Source: Cohnella rhizoplanae (GTDB lineage Bacteria; Bacillota; Bacilli; Paenibacillales; Paenibacillaceae). From it: a stretch of DNA of 64,000 nucleotides. The notes beneath the pieces are model-generated. The model saw only the letters and a program-made list of their open reading frames with translations. It was not told the origin of the DNA and did not search any database. The DNA lies in the NCBI RefSeq assembly GCF_948329515.1, contig NZ_CAOJCN010000005.1, positions 62,001 through 126,000 on the forward strand, written 5' to 3'. Shown here in pieces: positions 16,834 to 25,760 of the stretch; the stretch's first letter is position 1; every line of letters begins with the position of its first letter. The position numbers and the translations under genes were made by a program.

Positions 16834-18171
16834 TTACTTCGCCAGCGCCTTTTTGGCTGCCGCCCACTTCTTGTTGTACGCGTCGATGACCTTCTGCGGG
16901 TCCTTCGCGAGCACGAATTCCTGCACCATCGCTTCCTTGACGATCTGCGCCTTGTTGACGATTGCGGTCGATTCCTCGGAATCCGCTGCCGCTTCGATCG
17001 TCGTCGGGCCATAGCTCTGGAACTCGGTCAGCTGCGCCATGTTGGCCTGCTTATCCTTCAGCACCGGGATGAAGCCCGCGAAGTCGTCGAAGCCCGAATC
17101 CTCGAGCATCCACTTGACGAACGCCTTGGCCGTCTCGAGATGCTTGCTGTCCTTGTTGACGCCATAAGCCCAGTCCGGCGCGAGCAGCACGTTCGTCTTG
17201 CCCGAGTTGTCGTACGGAAGCGGGAAGAAGCCGACGTTGTCCGAGGTCGTGCCGGACGAGACGACCTGCGGGATGACCCAGTTGCCGAGCATGTACATGC
17301 CGAACTTGCCGCTTGCGATATCCTTCTTGGACTGCTCCCAGTTCGTGGAGTTGACGTCCGGCTCCAGATAGCCCTTCTCGTACATCGTGCGGACGATCGT
17401 CAGGCCCTGACCGTATGGATTGTCCATCGCGTACGGGGCGTCGGAGTTGATGCGGTCGTTGTTCAGGTTTTTGTCGCCGGAAATGGAGATCGGAACCTCG
17501 GATGCCCACGGGTAGAGCGGCCATTGATCCTTGAAGTTGGAGGCCAACGGCACGATGCCTTTCTGTTTGAGCTTCTCGGCGGCCGCGTAGAATTCGTCCA
17601 GCGTCTTCGGGATCGACGTGATGCCGGCGTCGGCGAACGCTTTTTTGTTGTAAACGATGCCGGTCGTGGTGGCGCCAGCGGAGATGCCGTACAGTTTCCC
17701 GTCAGAGGCCTTGTAGTCGCTGAAGTAGATCTTGTCGTTCAGGCCCAGGTCGTCGAGCGGCGCGAAGTACTTCGGAAGATCCGAATTCGGGATGGTCGGG
17801 ATCAGCAGGACGTCCGGGTATTCGCCGGAGGACAGACGGACCTTCGTGTTCTTGTCGAGATCCGTGATCGCCTCGAATTCGACCTTGGCGTTCGGATATT
17901 TCTCGTTGAACCGCTTGGCGTAGTCCACGTATTCCTTATCCACCATGTCCGTGCGGTTGGTGAGGAAGGTGATCGTGCCGCTAATGTCGGCTGCGGGATC
18001 GGCCGAGGGCGAAGCTGCGGCGGAAGCGGTTGCAGATGCGCTCGCCGAAGCGGACGGACTGGCGGCAGCGGACGGCGATGCATGGCCGTTGTTGTTGTCG
18101 TTGCCTCCGCACGCGGTGGCGATCATGCTCAGCGTCGCGATCGCGGCAGCCAGCGTAAGACCTTTTTTCAT
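16834..18171 (-). CDS. Sugar-binding lipoprotein of a CUT1 ABC transporter
   Basis: The 445-residue protein has a signal peptide with lipobox ATAC (Cys21). A Ser/Ala/Pro linker of about 40 residues and a type 1 extracellular solute-binding domain follow (ITFLTNRTDMVDKEY to the C-terminus). It captures the oligosaccharide outside the membrane and delivers it to the two permeases encoded next. AGGGGG lies about 8 bases before the ATG. The substrate is inferred as mannan-derived from the neighbouring GH26 enzyme. No ATPase gene lies in the operon. Confidence 0.9.
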   Translation of the reverse strand: MKKGLTLAAAIATLSMIATACGGNDNNNGHASPSAAASPSASASASATASAAASPSADPAADISGTITFLTNRTDMVDKEYVDYAKRFNEKYPNAKVEFEAITDLDKNTKVRLSSGEYPDVLLIPTIPNSDLPKYFAPLDDLGLNDKIYFSDYKASDGKLYGISAGATTTGIVYNKKAFADAGITSIPKTLDEFYAAAEKLKQKGIVPLASNFKDQWPLYPWASEVPISISGDKNLNNDRINSDAPYAMDNPYGQGLTIVRTMYEKGYLEPDVNSTNWEQSKKDIASGKFGMYMLGNWVIPQVVSSGTTSDNVGFFPLPYDNSGKTNVLLAPDWAYGVNKDSKHLETAKAFVKWMLEDSGFDDFAGFIPVLKDKQANMAQLTEFQSYGPTTIEAAADSEESTAIVNKAQIVKEAMVQEFVLAKDPQKVIDAYNKKWAAAKKALAK

Positions 18172-18199
18172 CGATGAATCCCCCTATGGAAAATGGTGA

Positions 18200-18213
18200 T
18201 GAGACCGCTTACA
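18200..18213 (-). promoter_or_regulatory. CcpA/LacI-type operator candidate
   Basis: On the minus strand TGTAAGCGGTCTCA matches the cre consensus TGWAARCGYTWNCW at 12 of 14 positions. It lies at about +1 to +20 of the predicted transcript of the solute-binding protein gene. Either CcpA or the LacI-family regulator encoded at 18539 could bind it. Confidence 0.4.
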
Positions 18214-18220
18214 GTTCCAG

Positions 18221-18249
18221 AGTTTAACACACGTATATTTTTTCTTCAA
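18221..18249 (-). promoter_or_regulatory. Promoter of the sugar ABC operon
   Basis: On the minus strand TTGAAG (18244-18249) and TAAACT (18221-18226) are 17 bases apart, preceded by an AT-rich tract. The start codon at 18171 lies about 50 bases downstream. Confidence 0.55.
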
Positions 18250-18485
18250 CATTTTTATTTAATTTATTTATAACTTATTTACATTTGTATAATTAACAAG
18301 TTTAAATACTAATGCTCATGTTTTGTGTTTAATCCATCAAGCCTCTTACGCTGCGCATCCTCCGCGCCGGGTGGACCGTAATTCCGAAAGTCGAGGGGTG
18401 GGAAGGTGGCGTTCTAAAGTGGTTGCGAGTCGAGCGTGGCTTCCAGTGGGCTCCAGTATGAACGAGAGGCAAGCGATCGCGCATA

Positions 18486-18517
18486 ACAAAAAACGCCCCT
18501 CGCCGAAGCGAAGGACG
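18486..18517 (-). terminator. Terminator of the LacI-family gene
   Basis: On the minus strand a 10-base stem with a TTCG loop (18494-18503 with 18508-18517) is followed by T6, about 20 bases past the stop at 18539. Confidence 0.85.
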
Positions 18518-18538
18518 CATGTTCCTGCACAGGATGGA

Positions 18539-19609
18539 TTACGTGCGAGCCTCTGCCTCCCCGGCGGCAGCGACGCTCCGGACGGAGTCGCGACGGATCA
18601 GCGCGGTGGCCAGCAGCACGAGCTCGGGCACGAGCTCGGGATCCTGAATGCGACGCAGGATCAGCTCGGCCGCGCGCGCGCCGATCGCTGCCTTAGGCAC
18701 GCGCACGGTCGTCAGGTTAGGCCGCATTAGCTTGGTCAGCGTGAGGTCGTCGAAGCCGACGATCGAGAGGTCCTCCGGGCAGCTTAGACCGAGCGTCCCC
18801 AGCCGCTTCAAGGTCTCGAACGCGCACAGGTCGTTGGCGCAGAACAGGCCGGTAACAGGCGCCTCGCGCTGCACGGCGTCCTTGATCCGCTCGTCGAGCG
18901 CGGGAGCCGTATACATTCCGTTGCCGCTGACGCCGATGCCGCCGATGACGAGCGTCTCGACGGCCTCTCCGCGCGCCGACGCGAAGTCCGCTACGGACTC
19001 CCGGAAGCCCCGGTACCGCTCGCGGAAGCTCCACGACGTATCGGCGTCCCCCACGAATCCGAGCCGGCGATGCCCCGCTTCGAGCAGATGCGAGGTGGCT
19101 TCATAGGCGCCCAGGTAATTATTGGCCAAGATATGATCGACCTCAGGATCAAGTCGGCTGGCATCCACCATGATGAACGGAAACTGCTTGGCCTTGAGCG
19201 CCTCGATATAGCTGTCGGGCAGATGGCCCATGGCGATCGCTCCGCTCACCTGATGGTCGTCGATCGAGGACAGCAGCCCTTCCTTGGGCGGCAGCGAGAT
19301 ATCGATGCTCGAGAGCAGCATGCTGAAGTTGTGGCGCAGCAGCTCCTGCTCGATCCCTTGGATTACGTTGCCCCAGTATTCCATATCGTCCAGATAAGCT
19401 CTCGGCATCAGCACCGCCATGATCCCCGGCTGGGCGTCCGGACCGAAGCGCCTGGCGTTGCGGAACCGGTAGCCCATCTCCTCCGCCGTCTTCCAGATCG
19501 TCTCCCGCGTCCCCTCGTTGACCGCCGGATCTCCGGCGAGCGCCTTGGACACGAGCGCCTTGGACACGCCGAGCCGATCCGCGATCATCTGGAGCGTTAT
19601 TTTTTTCAT
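18539..19609 (-). CDS. LacI-family transcriptional regulator
   Basis: The 356-residue protein begins MKKITLQMIADRLGVSKALVS, the LacI helix-turn-helix, followed by a hinge at about residues 45-60. A periplasmic-binding-protein-like ligand domain ends with SIVGFDDLTLTKLMRP. GGAGG lies 8 bases before the ATG at 19609. A start 72 bases upstream lacks this and adds a non-conserved leader. It lies immediately upstream of, and in the same direction as, the sugar ABC operon and the giant GH26 gene, so it probably controls them in response to an imported sugar. Confidence 0.9.
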   Translation of the reverse strand: MKKITLQMIADRLGVSKALVSKALAGDPAVNEGTRETIWKTAEEMGYRFRNARRFGPDAQPGIMAVLMPRAYLDDMEYWGNVIQGIEQELLRHNFSMLLSSIDISLPPKEGLLSSIDDHQVSGAIAMGHLPDSYIEALKAKQFPFIMVDASRLDPEVDHILANNYLGAYEATSHLLEAGHRRLGFVGDADTSWSFRERYRGFRESVADFASARGEAVETLVIGGIGVSGNGMYTAPALDERIKDAVQREAPVTGLFCANDLCAFETLKRLGTLGLSCPEDLSIVGFDDLTLTKLMRPNLTTVRVPKAAIGARAAELILRRIQDPELVPELVLLATALIRRDSVRSVAAAGEAEART

Positions 19610-19691
19610 CCTGCGTTCCTCCAACCTTCCACTAACAAACTCTAAATTTAGCATAATCACTTTTTTAACTTTTTTCAACATTTTAGCGCGT

Positions 19692-19734
19692 AAAAAAGGA
19701 CGACGAGAGAGGCTGGCCTCCGCTCATCGTCCTT
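19692..19734 (-). terminator. Terminator of the Gfo/Idh/MocA gene at 19761
   Basis: On the minus strand the AAGGACGA/TCGTCCTT stem, with an inner GAG/CTC, is followed by a T6 tract. It separates the gene at 19761 from the lacI-type gene. Confidence 0.8.
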
Positions 19735-19760
19735 CCCTTTTACATTTTCGGCTCGACCGA

Positions 19761-20756
19761 TCAGGCTTCGCTCGGATACTTAAGTCCCCACGGCTCCCGG
19801 ATCCGGTCCAGCGTCTCCATGATGCGAACCGTCTCGTCGACGGTCAAGACTTCGCTCTCCTTGCGGCCCGCGCGCAGGCACTCCATCGCCTCGATCGCCT
19901 GGTAGAAGTGGCCGGACGGCTCGAGCTCGTGCTTGAAGGCGACCGGCTCCTCCCCGTTCACGTGCAGCGTCGCGGCCTTGGCGAACAGGAATCCCGGCAC
20001 TTCGATCCGCCCCTTCGTGCCGTAGATGACGGCCTCGTTGGTCATGGACAGGCGCACCGCGCTGTGCAGGGAGGCCGAGCGGCCGCCGCCGTATTCGAAC
20101 AGCAGCGAGAACTGCTCGTCGACGCCCGTCTCGCCGATGACGACGGAGCTCGCGATCTTGGAGGGTTGCTCCCCGCCGTACACCATCGACGCGAACGACA
20201 CCGGATAGATGCCGGCGTCGAGCAGCGCGCCGCCGCCTTTCTCCTTGTTCAGCAGCCGGCCCTCGGGATTCCAGCCCGCGTCGAAGCCGAACTCGGCCTT
20301 CACGATGCGCACGTCGCCGATCGCGCCGCTGTCCAGCCACTCCCGTACCTTGACGATCGCGGGCAAGTACCGCGTCCACATCGCTTCCATCAGGAACAGG
20401 CCCTTCTCGCGGGCCAGCTGGGCGATCTCCCTGGCCTCGGCCGCGTTGATCGTGAACGGCTTCTCGCAGAGCACGGACTTGCCGCCGCGCAAGAGCGTCA
20501 GCGCGTTCTCCTTGTGGATCGGATGCAGCGTGCCGATGTATACGATCTCGACGTCCGGGTCGGCCGCGAGCGCCTCGCAGCTGCCGTAAGCGCGCGGGAT
20601 GCCGAATTTATCGGCGAACGCCTGCGCCTTGTCGAGCGAGCGTCCCGCGACGGCGACGAGCTCCGCGCCCGGCGCGTGCGGCAGCTCCGTAGCGAAGTTG
20701 TCCGAGATGCCTCCCGGTCCCATGATGCCCCATTTCACGATGCGTTGTTCCGCCAT
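19761..20756 (-). CDS. Gfo/Idh/MocA-family oxidoreductase
   Basis: The 331-residue NAD(P)-dependent dehydrogenase has an N-terminal Rossmann fold (WGIMGPGGISDNF, residues about 8-20) and the family motif CEKPFTIN near residue 97, with the catalytic lysine. A C-terminal beta-sheet substrate domain includes GGGALLDAGIYPV. It resembles the dihydrodiol/D-xylose dehydrogenase branch (MWTRYLPA). It likely oxidises a sugar or inositol-like compound, though the exact substrate cannot be read. The start at 20756 has GGGGA 7 bases upstream. Confidence 0.88.
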   Translation of the reverse strand: MAEQRIVKWGIMGPGGISDNFATELPHAPGAELVAVAGRSLDKAQAFADKFGIPRAYGSCEALAADPDVEIVYIGTLHPIHKENALTLLRGGKSVLCEKPFTINAAEAREIAQLAREKGLFLMEAMWTRYLPAIVKVREWLDSGAIGDVRIVKAEFGFDAGWNPEGRLLNKEKGGGALLDAGIYPVSFASMVYGGEQPSKIASSVVIGETGVDEQFSLLFEYGGGRSASLHSAVRLSMTNEAVIYGTKGRIEVPGFLFAKAATLHVNGEEPVAFKHELEPSGHFYQAIEAMECLRAGRKESEVLTVDETVRIMETLDRIREPWGLKYPSEA

Positions 20757-20856
20757 GATCAAGTCCCCTTTTCCCCTCAGATAACTCTACCTTAACCGAT
20801 TCGAAGACGATTGCAAAGCGATTCGGCCAAAGTTAAACGCGCGTTCACAAAGGAGC

Positions 20857-20884
20857 GTAAAAACAACGGGGGATGGCGCCCCCG
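20857..20884 (-). terminator. Terminator of the Gfo/Idh/MocA gene at 20948
   Basis: On the minus strand a CGGGGG/CCCCCG stem with a six-base loop is followed by TTGTTTTT, about 60 bases past the stop at 20948. Confidence 0.6.
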
Positions 20885-20947
20885 CTGCTTGATTAAGCCC
20901 GTTAAGCATGAATGCCATTGCATATCGATGCCATTAAGCGTCACCGG

Positions 20948-22069
20948 TCAACGCAGCGATATCGTCCGCTTCTCCTCGTGCGAGCGCACGATCGCCTCCA
21001 GCACCCGCTGGTTCTCGTAACCCGCGCCGAAGTCCGGCAGCCCTGGCCCCGGCTCCCCGTTCAGCATCGCGGCGAAGTCTTCCCACTGCGTCAGCCGCTC
21101 GCGCTGCGGCGACCGGCGCGTCTCCCGGACGAGCTCGCCCGTCTCCGCGTCCACGCGGATCCATACGACCTCCTCCGGCCGCTCCGTGCTCGCCATCAGC
21201 GTCCCCTCGTCGCCGAAGATCGACGCCTCCAGCTGGTTGCCGGAGCCCACCGCGTTGCGCGTCGTCTGGAACAATCCCGCCGCCCCGTTCGCCATGAGCG
21301 ATTGGAAGCTGGCGAAGTCGTCCACCTCCACGGCCCTCGCCTCGCCCGTCCGCGGATCGATCCGCTCCGGGATGAGCGTCTGCAGCCGCGCGGACAGCTC
21401 CTCGAACGACCCGAACAAATAATGCGCCAGGTCGACCATATGCGCGCCCAGATCGCCGAGCGTGCCCGTGCCGGTAACGTTGCGGTCGAAGCGCCAGACG
21501 AACGGCGTCTTGTAGACGGCGGCGCCCCAGCCCTGAAGATACTGGATCGAAAAGCTGCGCACCGCGCCGATACGGCCTTCATCCAGCATCCGCTTCGCGA
21601 GCCGGAACGCCGGCGTGTAGCGGTAGCTGAAGCCGATCATCGCGGGCACCGGATGCGTCGCGTAGAGCGCGTTCAGTTCCTCGGCTTCTTCATACGTTCG
21701 CGTGAACGGCTTTTCGGACAAAAACGGCTTGCCTGCCAGCAGGCACAGCCGCATGACCTCCGCGTGCAGCGCGTTCGGGGTCGCGGAGACGACGGCGTCG
21801 ACCGCGTCGTCGGCGATCAGCCGGCCGTAGTCCGTGTGCAGATGCTCCGCCGGGATGCCGAACCGCTCCCCGGCCTGGTCCAACGCCGACTGCTGCACGT
21901 CGCAGATCGCCGAGATCGAGATGCCCTCCAGCTTGCGAAGCCCTTCGATATGGGCCAGCGCCATGCCGCCCAGTCCCACGACGCCCAGACGACGCGTCTG
22001 GCGGGCGCCCGGGGCGGCAAGCGCTTCCACAGACTCGCCCGCAGGCCTGTCGATCGAGAATCCAGCCAT
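20948..22069 (-). CDS. Gfo/Idh/MocA-family oxidoreductase
   Basis: The 373-residue protein has about 25 N-terminal residues before the Rossmann motif LGVVGLGGMALAH. SEKPFTRTYEEAEEL contains the catalytic lysine, and the C-terminal domain includes GTLGDLGAHMVDLAHYLFG, with the conserved aspartate and histidine of the family. It probably oxidises or epimerises a sugar derivative through a keto intermediate. AAGGAG lies about 11 bases before the ATG. It is divergent from the AraC-type gene at 22199, which is the obvious candidate regulator. Confidence 0.88.
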   Translation of the reverse strand: MAGFSIDRPAGESVEALAAPGARQTRRLGVVGLGGMALAHIEGLRKLEGISISAICDVQQSALDQAGERFGIPAEHLHTDYGRLIADDAVDAVVSATPNALHAEVMRLCLLAGKPFLSEKPFTRTYEEAEELNALYATHPVPAMIGFSYRYTPAFRLAKRMLDEGRIGAVRSFSIQYLQGWGAAVYKTPFVWRFDRNVTGTGTLGDLGAHMVDLAHYLFGSFEELSARLQTLIPERIDPRTGEARAVEVDDFASFQSLMANGAAGLFQTTRNAVGSGNQLEASIFGDEGTLMASTERPEEVVWIRVDAETGELVRETRRSPQRERLTQWEDFAAMLNGEPGPGLPDFGAGYENQRVLEAIVRSHEEKRTISLR

Positions 22070-22198
22070 CTATCGTTCAGCTCCTTTTGCGTATCTTTAC
22101 CCCTCCAAGTATAGGCCGTGTTAAGATGAAGGAGAATGTCCGATTAAGACTTAACATGTACGATAGCGACTTTTTAGCGCGGGAGAGGAGGGTTCGTC

Positions 22199-23104
22199 AT
22201 GCTGTCCATCCGTGCGGACTTCGTCCCGGGCGTCCGGGTAGCGGGATTCGTCTCTTATCAGTCGCCCTGGCTTCACTTCAAGCGGAACCCGGACGATTAT
22301 ATCCTCTACTTCATCAAGAGCGGTGAGCTCCATATCGCGGAGGACGGCACGGCCTATAGGCTCAAGCGCGGCGATGCGCTGCTGCTGGAGTCCGGTCTCG
22401 AGCACGAGGGCATCGAGAAGCGCGCTTGCGATTATTTTTATATTCACTTCAGGCACCCGGATATCCGCAGGCAGGACGATCTCGATCCGATCGCGCTGGC
22501 CAGGCGCACGCTGCTGCAGCAGGACGCGGGGCCGGAGCAAGAGCAGGACGGGGAACATGCGCGTTACTACGTCCCCAAGTTCATGTCGCTCTTGGGCAAG
22601 CCGTACCTGCACCAGACGCTCCATGCGCTCGGCGAACTGCTGCAATTGAACGGCCGCCGGCAGTACAACCGCCATCTGATCGCGCTCAAGTTCGCCGAGC
22701 TGCTCGTCGGACTCGGGCGCCAGCACCTCACCGAGGCGTTCGCGAGCTCGGGCGGTAACGGGGCCAAGGCGCTGGTCAAGGTCAACGGCCTGCTCGAGTA
22801 TATCCACCAGAACTACGCGCGCCGCATCACCGGGGAGGAGATCGAGCGGGCCTTCGACGGCAACTTCGACTATCTGAATCGCGTCTTCCGCCAGACGACG
22901 GGCTTGCCTATCATCCGGTATATCAACCGGGTCCGCATCGGCCATGCCAAGGAACTGATCCAAGCGACGCCCCTCAGCTTTGCCGAGATCGGCTACCTGA
23001 CCGGACTGAGCGACCCCTATTACTTCAGCAAGGTGTTCCGGAAGCACGCCGGCATGTCGCCCACGGGGTACTATCGGTCGGTGCGCGAGAACCGCACGGA
23101 CTGA
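22199..23104 (+). CDS. AraC-family transcriptional regulator
   Basis: The 301-residue protein has an N-terminal cupin-like ligand domain (residues about 10-90, with LKRGDALLLESGLEHEG) and a C-terminal pair of helix-turn-helices ending SDPYYFSKVFRKHAGMSPTGY. It is likely an activator of the divergent oxidoreductase gene at 20948, 129 bases away, in response to a sugar. GGAGAGGAGGG precedes the ATG by 6 bases. Confidence 0.92.
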   Translation: MLSIRADFVPGVRVAGFVSYQSPWLHFKRNPDDYILYFIKSGELHIAEDGTAYRLKRGDALLLESGLEHEGIEKRACDYFYIHFRHPDIRRQDDLDPIALARRTLLQQDAGPEQEQDGEHARYYVPKFMSLLGKPYLHQTLHALGELLQLNGRRQYNRHLIALKFAELLVGLGRQHLTEAFASSGGNGAKALVKVNGLLEYIHQNYARRITGEEIERAFDGNFDYLNRVFRQTTGLPIIRYINRVRIGHAKELIQATPLSFAEIGYLTGLSDPYYFSKVFRKHAGMSPTGYYRSVRENRTD

Positions 23105-23190
23105 GACGACGCCGCACCGCGCGTCATAGGCTCACTTTTTGAGCTTGCAGTCGCGACCTCGCTTCTCCGCTTACCGCCGCGACGCCCGGC

Positions 23191-23232
23191 AAAAAGAGCC
23201 TGCAGACAAGTCCAAGTCCGCAGGCTCTTTTT
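23191..23232. terminator. Bidirectional terminator between AraC and hydrolase genes
   Basis: A 13-base perfect inverted repeat (23191-23203 with 23220-23232) has A5 and T5 arms. It separates the convergent genes ending at 23104 and 23282. Confidence 0.9.
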
Positions 23233-23281
23233 CTCAAGCTACGCTACCATCGTCCGTTCGCCGACGCTTACGGCGCTGCCG

Positions 23282-25411
23282 TCAGACCAGATTCCAGAAC
23301 AGGGCCGTATTCGCCACCGCGATCATCGTGAACAGGATCGTGTTCAGGAAGGCGCCCAGCCACACGTTGTTCGTCTTCTCGAACAGCTTGCGGGAATACA
23401 CCGCCGCGACCGCGAGGCACGGCACCAGCGCGAACAGCAGAATCCCGTTGAGTGCCTGCCCGGGGTACATCGCCACGCCCGTCATGAAGTCCTTGCCGTA
23501 CTGGAAGGCGAGCCACAGCACGAGCCCCCCTACGTTCAGCACGATCGCCCAGAAGTAGCCGCCGCGCTGTCCCCGCGTATTCGCGTTGAGCGCCACGGTG
23601 CCGACGAAGTAGTAGATGAGGAAAAACGGCATATATCGCAGCGCCGTAATAAAGTGCTCCATCTCGAACGTGCGGACCGCAAGCACCCAGAGACGGAAGT
23701 CGGTGCCGAACGCCGCCTGCACGCCGAACAGGAGCAGGTACCCACCCAGCGCAGCCAGCGCCGCGACGCATAGGCTGGCGACGATCGTCGTCGGATTCAG
23801 GCTGATGCCGTAGTGACTGAACTGCGTGCCTGCATCCTTTTTGACGTAATAATGGAACGCGAAGGTGACGAATACCATGATCGCCGCCGACACGAGCGCC
23901 CAGAACACGATCTGGTTGGTGGTGGGTTCGTTGAAGAACGAGCCGAGCGGGAAGAGATCCCCCGCATTGTGGAAGACCAGCCACATGACCAGCGCGACGA
24001 CCGCCAGGATCAGCGAGCCGATCCGCGTTCTGACCAGCCATGCGCCCGTCCTCGACTTGGCACCTGCATAACCGGCGGCGAACGCGACGACGCCGAGACC
24101 GGCCAGGACCAGGCTGACGATCTTCAGCGCGCGCAGTCCGTCGGCGCCCTTATCCATGAGCGTCGGGAACAGGATCGCGGGAATCAGCGTACAGAACGCG
24201 ACGGCCAGCCAATACGCGGTCTTCTGCTTGCCGCCGGCAGGCGCCGACACGGTAGAGATCGAACCCGTCACCGCGCCGCGCAAGAACGGCGCCCGAAGCA
24301 GCAGCGTGATCAGCGGGACGAACAGCAGGAAGAATCCGACGAGCGCGACCGCGTTGAAGGCTTCCTTCAGCCACCAGATCTGATGGCCGGACCCCAGATC
24401 CGCATGAGTCTGGTTCGGCGAGGTTACGCCCTTAAAGGCATGCTCGTAAAAGGAGATGAGATCCGCGGTCGCCGCAGGCGAAAAGTGATTCCACGGATGC
24501 GTCTGATTCGGCGTGAAGATGACGCGCTCTCCGGCTTGCGACGGACGGACGACCTTGTCCTCGAGCTTCAGATCGCCGGATTGCACTTGATAGAACTTGC
24601 CCGATTCGCCCGTCGTACCGGATGGAAGGCCGAGGAACGCTTCGCCGGAGGCCGTCGAGGCGAAGTTCTTGCTCGTCACGGTGCCCTTCACCTTTTTCTC
24701 CGAAGCGCTCTTCTCCGCATCCGACTTGTTGAAGAAGAATTCGTCGTACTTGCCGGCGACCACTCCGACCGTCCGGCTGCCGAACGCCGCCTGCATCTGA
24801 TCCTGCGGCGCGACCGCGGCGGCGTACGAGAAGTCCGCGCCAGCGGGAATGCCTGCATAGATCATGCGGTACCCGGCCTGCAGGGCGTTCATCTCGTCCA
24901 TGTACATCGCGACGAGCGAGGAGAAGCCGCCCATCGAGTGCCCGCTGACCGCGATATAGGCGTTGCCCTTCTCGTCCTTCTTGGTATAAGGCTGCCCGTA
25001 CACGTACTTCGCGGCGTCGAACTGGGAGTACACCCAGAACGTGCCGAACATATCCTTGGGCTGAATGTCCGCGCTCCACCGCGAGTCGCCGTGGTCGTAC
25101 ATGTCGAGCGCCAGCACGATATAGCCGCGTCTGGACATCTCGATCGCCGGCGCATCCTGCATTTCCTTGGAATTCAGATAGCCGTGCGTCGTCACGATGA
25201 CCGGACGCGGATCGTTCGCGCCGGCTCCCTTGGGCATGTACAGCAGCGCGTTCAGCGTGCCGTGATCGCCCTTGAAGGAGATCTCCTTGACCTTCACGTT
25301 GTAAAACGAAGTGTTGAACATGCCCGCCAAAAAGCTGCCGACAAGGATGAGCGCCAGCGATAGAGCCAGCAAGCCGAACGGTTTTTTCATCAGCGGATTC
25401 ATCTTGGCCAT
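23282..25411 (-). CDS. Alpha/beta hydrolase fused to a multi-helix membrane domain
   Basis: The 709-residue protein has one N-terminal membrane helix (about 12-32) and then an extracytoplasmic alpha/beta-hydrolase domain (about 45-345). Nucleophile Ser159 lies in GHSMGG, with the oxyanion segment TTHGYLNSKEMQ and LALDMYDHGDS. A C-terminal membrane domain of about ten helices runs from 365 to 709. The hydrolase part resembles dienelactone-hydrolase/acyl-transferase types acting on esters or lipids. I do not recognise the membrane domain. GGGGA lies about 11 bases before the ATG. A palindromic CcpA/LacI-type site lies 49 bases upstream of the start. Confidence 0.8.
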   Translation of the reverse strand: MAKMNPLMKKPFGLLALSLALILVGSFLAGMFNTSFYNVKVKEISFKGDHGTLNALLYMPKGAGANDPRPVIVTTHGYLNSKEMQDAPAIEMSRRGYIVLALDMYDHGDSRWSADIQPKDMFGTFWVYSQFDAAKYVYGQPYTKKDEKGNAYIAVSGHSMGGFSSLVAMYMDEMNALQAGYRMIYAGIPAGADFSYAAAVAPQDQMQAAFGSRTVGVVAGKYDEFFFNKSDAEKSASEKKVKGTVTSKNFASTASGEAFLGLPSGTTGESGKFYQVQSGDLKLEDKVVRPSQAGERVIFTPNQTHPWNHFSPAATADLISFYEHAFKGVTSPNQTHADLGSGHQIWWLKEAFNAVALVGFFLLFVPLITLLLRAPFLRGAVTGSISTVSAPAGGKQKTAYWLAVAFCTLIPAILFPTLMDKGADGLRALKIVSLVLAGLGVVAFAAGYAGAKSRTGAWLVRTRIGSLILAVVALVMWLVFHNAGDLFPLGSFFNEPTTNQIVFWALVSAAIMVFVTFAFHYYVKKDAGTQFSHYGISLNPTTIVASLCVAALAALGGYLLLFGVQAAFGTDFRLWVLAVRTFEMEHFITALRYMPFFLIYYFVGTVALNANTRGQRGGYFWAIVLNVGGLVLWLAFQYGKDFMTGVAMYPGQALNGILLFALVPCLAVAAVYSRKLFEKTNNVWLGAFLNTILFTMIAVANTALFWNLV

Positions 25412-25760
25412 CGAGATCGAAGTCCCCTTTTTTCATCAAAATGAATTACGTTGCCATTATGGTAGCGCTATCAAAAAGAGCGATCACGCCATTTTGACAG
25501 CCACCTCCCCCCAAGCGATCGATGTCCGCGATCTGAGTTGTACTAGAGCTACTTATACCTATCGGGTTGTCTTCGCGATCATGCCAGGAAGACCCCGGGC
25601 ACGAGAAAAAACACCGCAACTTCCGGCTGCGCGCGAAACGCGGCCGATCGCTGTGGTGTCTCCTTTTCTCCTACCGGACATTAACTTTGCGTTCATCATA
25701 GCACAATTTCCGCCGGACGCCATAGTGTTTTTTTCTAAGGCTCGTACCCTGCGAAGCCTG
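25412..25760. other. Intergenic region upstream of the membrane hydrolase gene
   Basis: These 349 bases hold no gene. The left part holds an operator-like palindrome (25460-25473). A possible extended -10 (TGCTATGAT on the minus strand, about 25694-25702) lies far upstream with no good -35. I found no clear terminator for the gene ending at 25761. Confidence 0.45.
25460..25473. promoter_or_regulatory. CcpA/LacI-type operator
   Basis: TGGTAGCGCTATCA is a near-perfect palindrome around AGCGCT and matches the cre consensus with one mismatch. It lies 49 bases before the ATG of the hydrolase gene at 25411, a position expected for a promoter-proximal operator. Confidence 0.55.

Larger units (their letters stand above)
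18172..18538. other. AT-rich promoter region of the ABC operon, no gene
   Basis: This 367-base gap holds a promoter, an operator-like site and a very AT-rich block (about 18230-18320) upstream of the -35 box that could act as an UP element. The right end holds the terminator of the lacI-type gene. Open frames here have no credible start sites. Confidence 0.6.
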
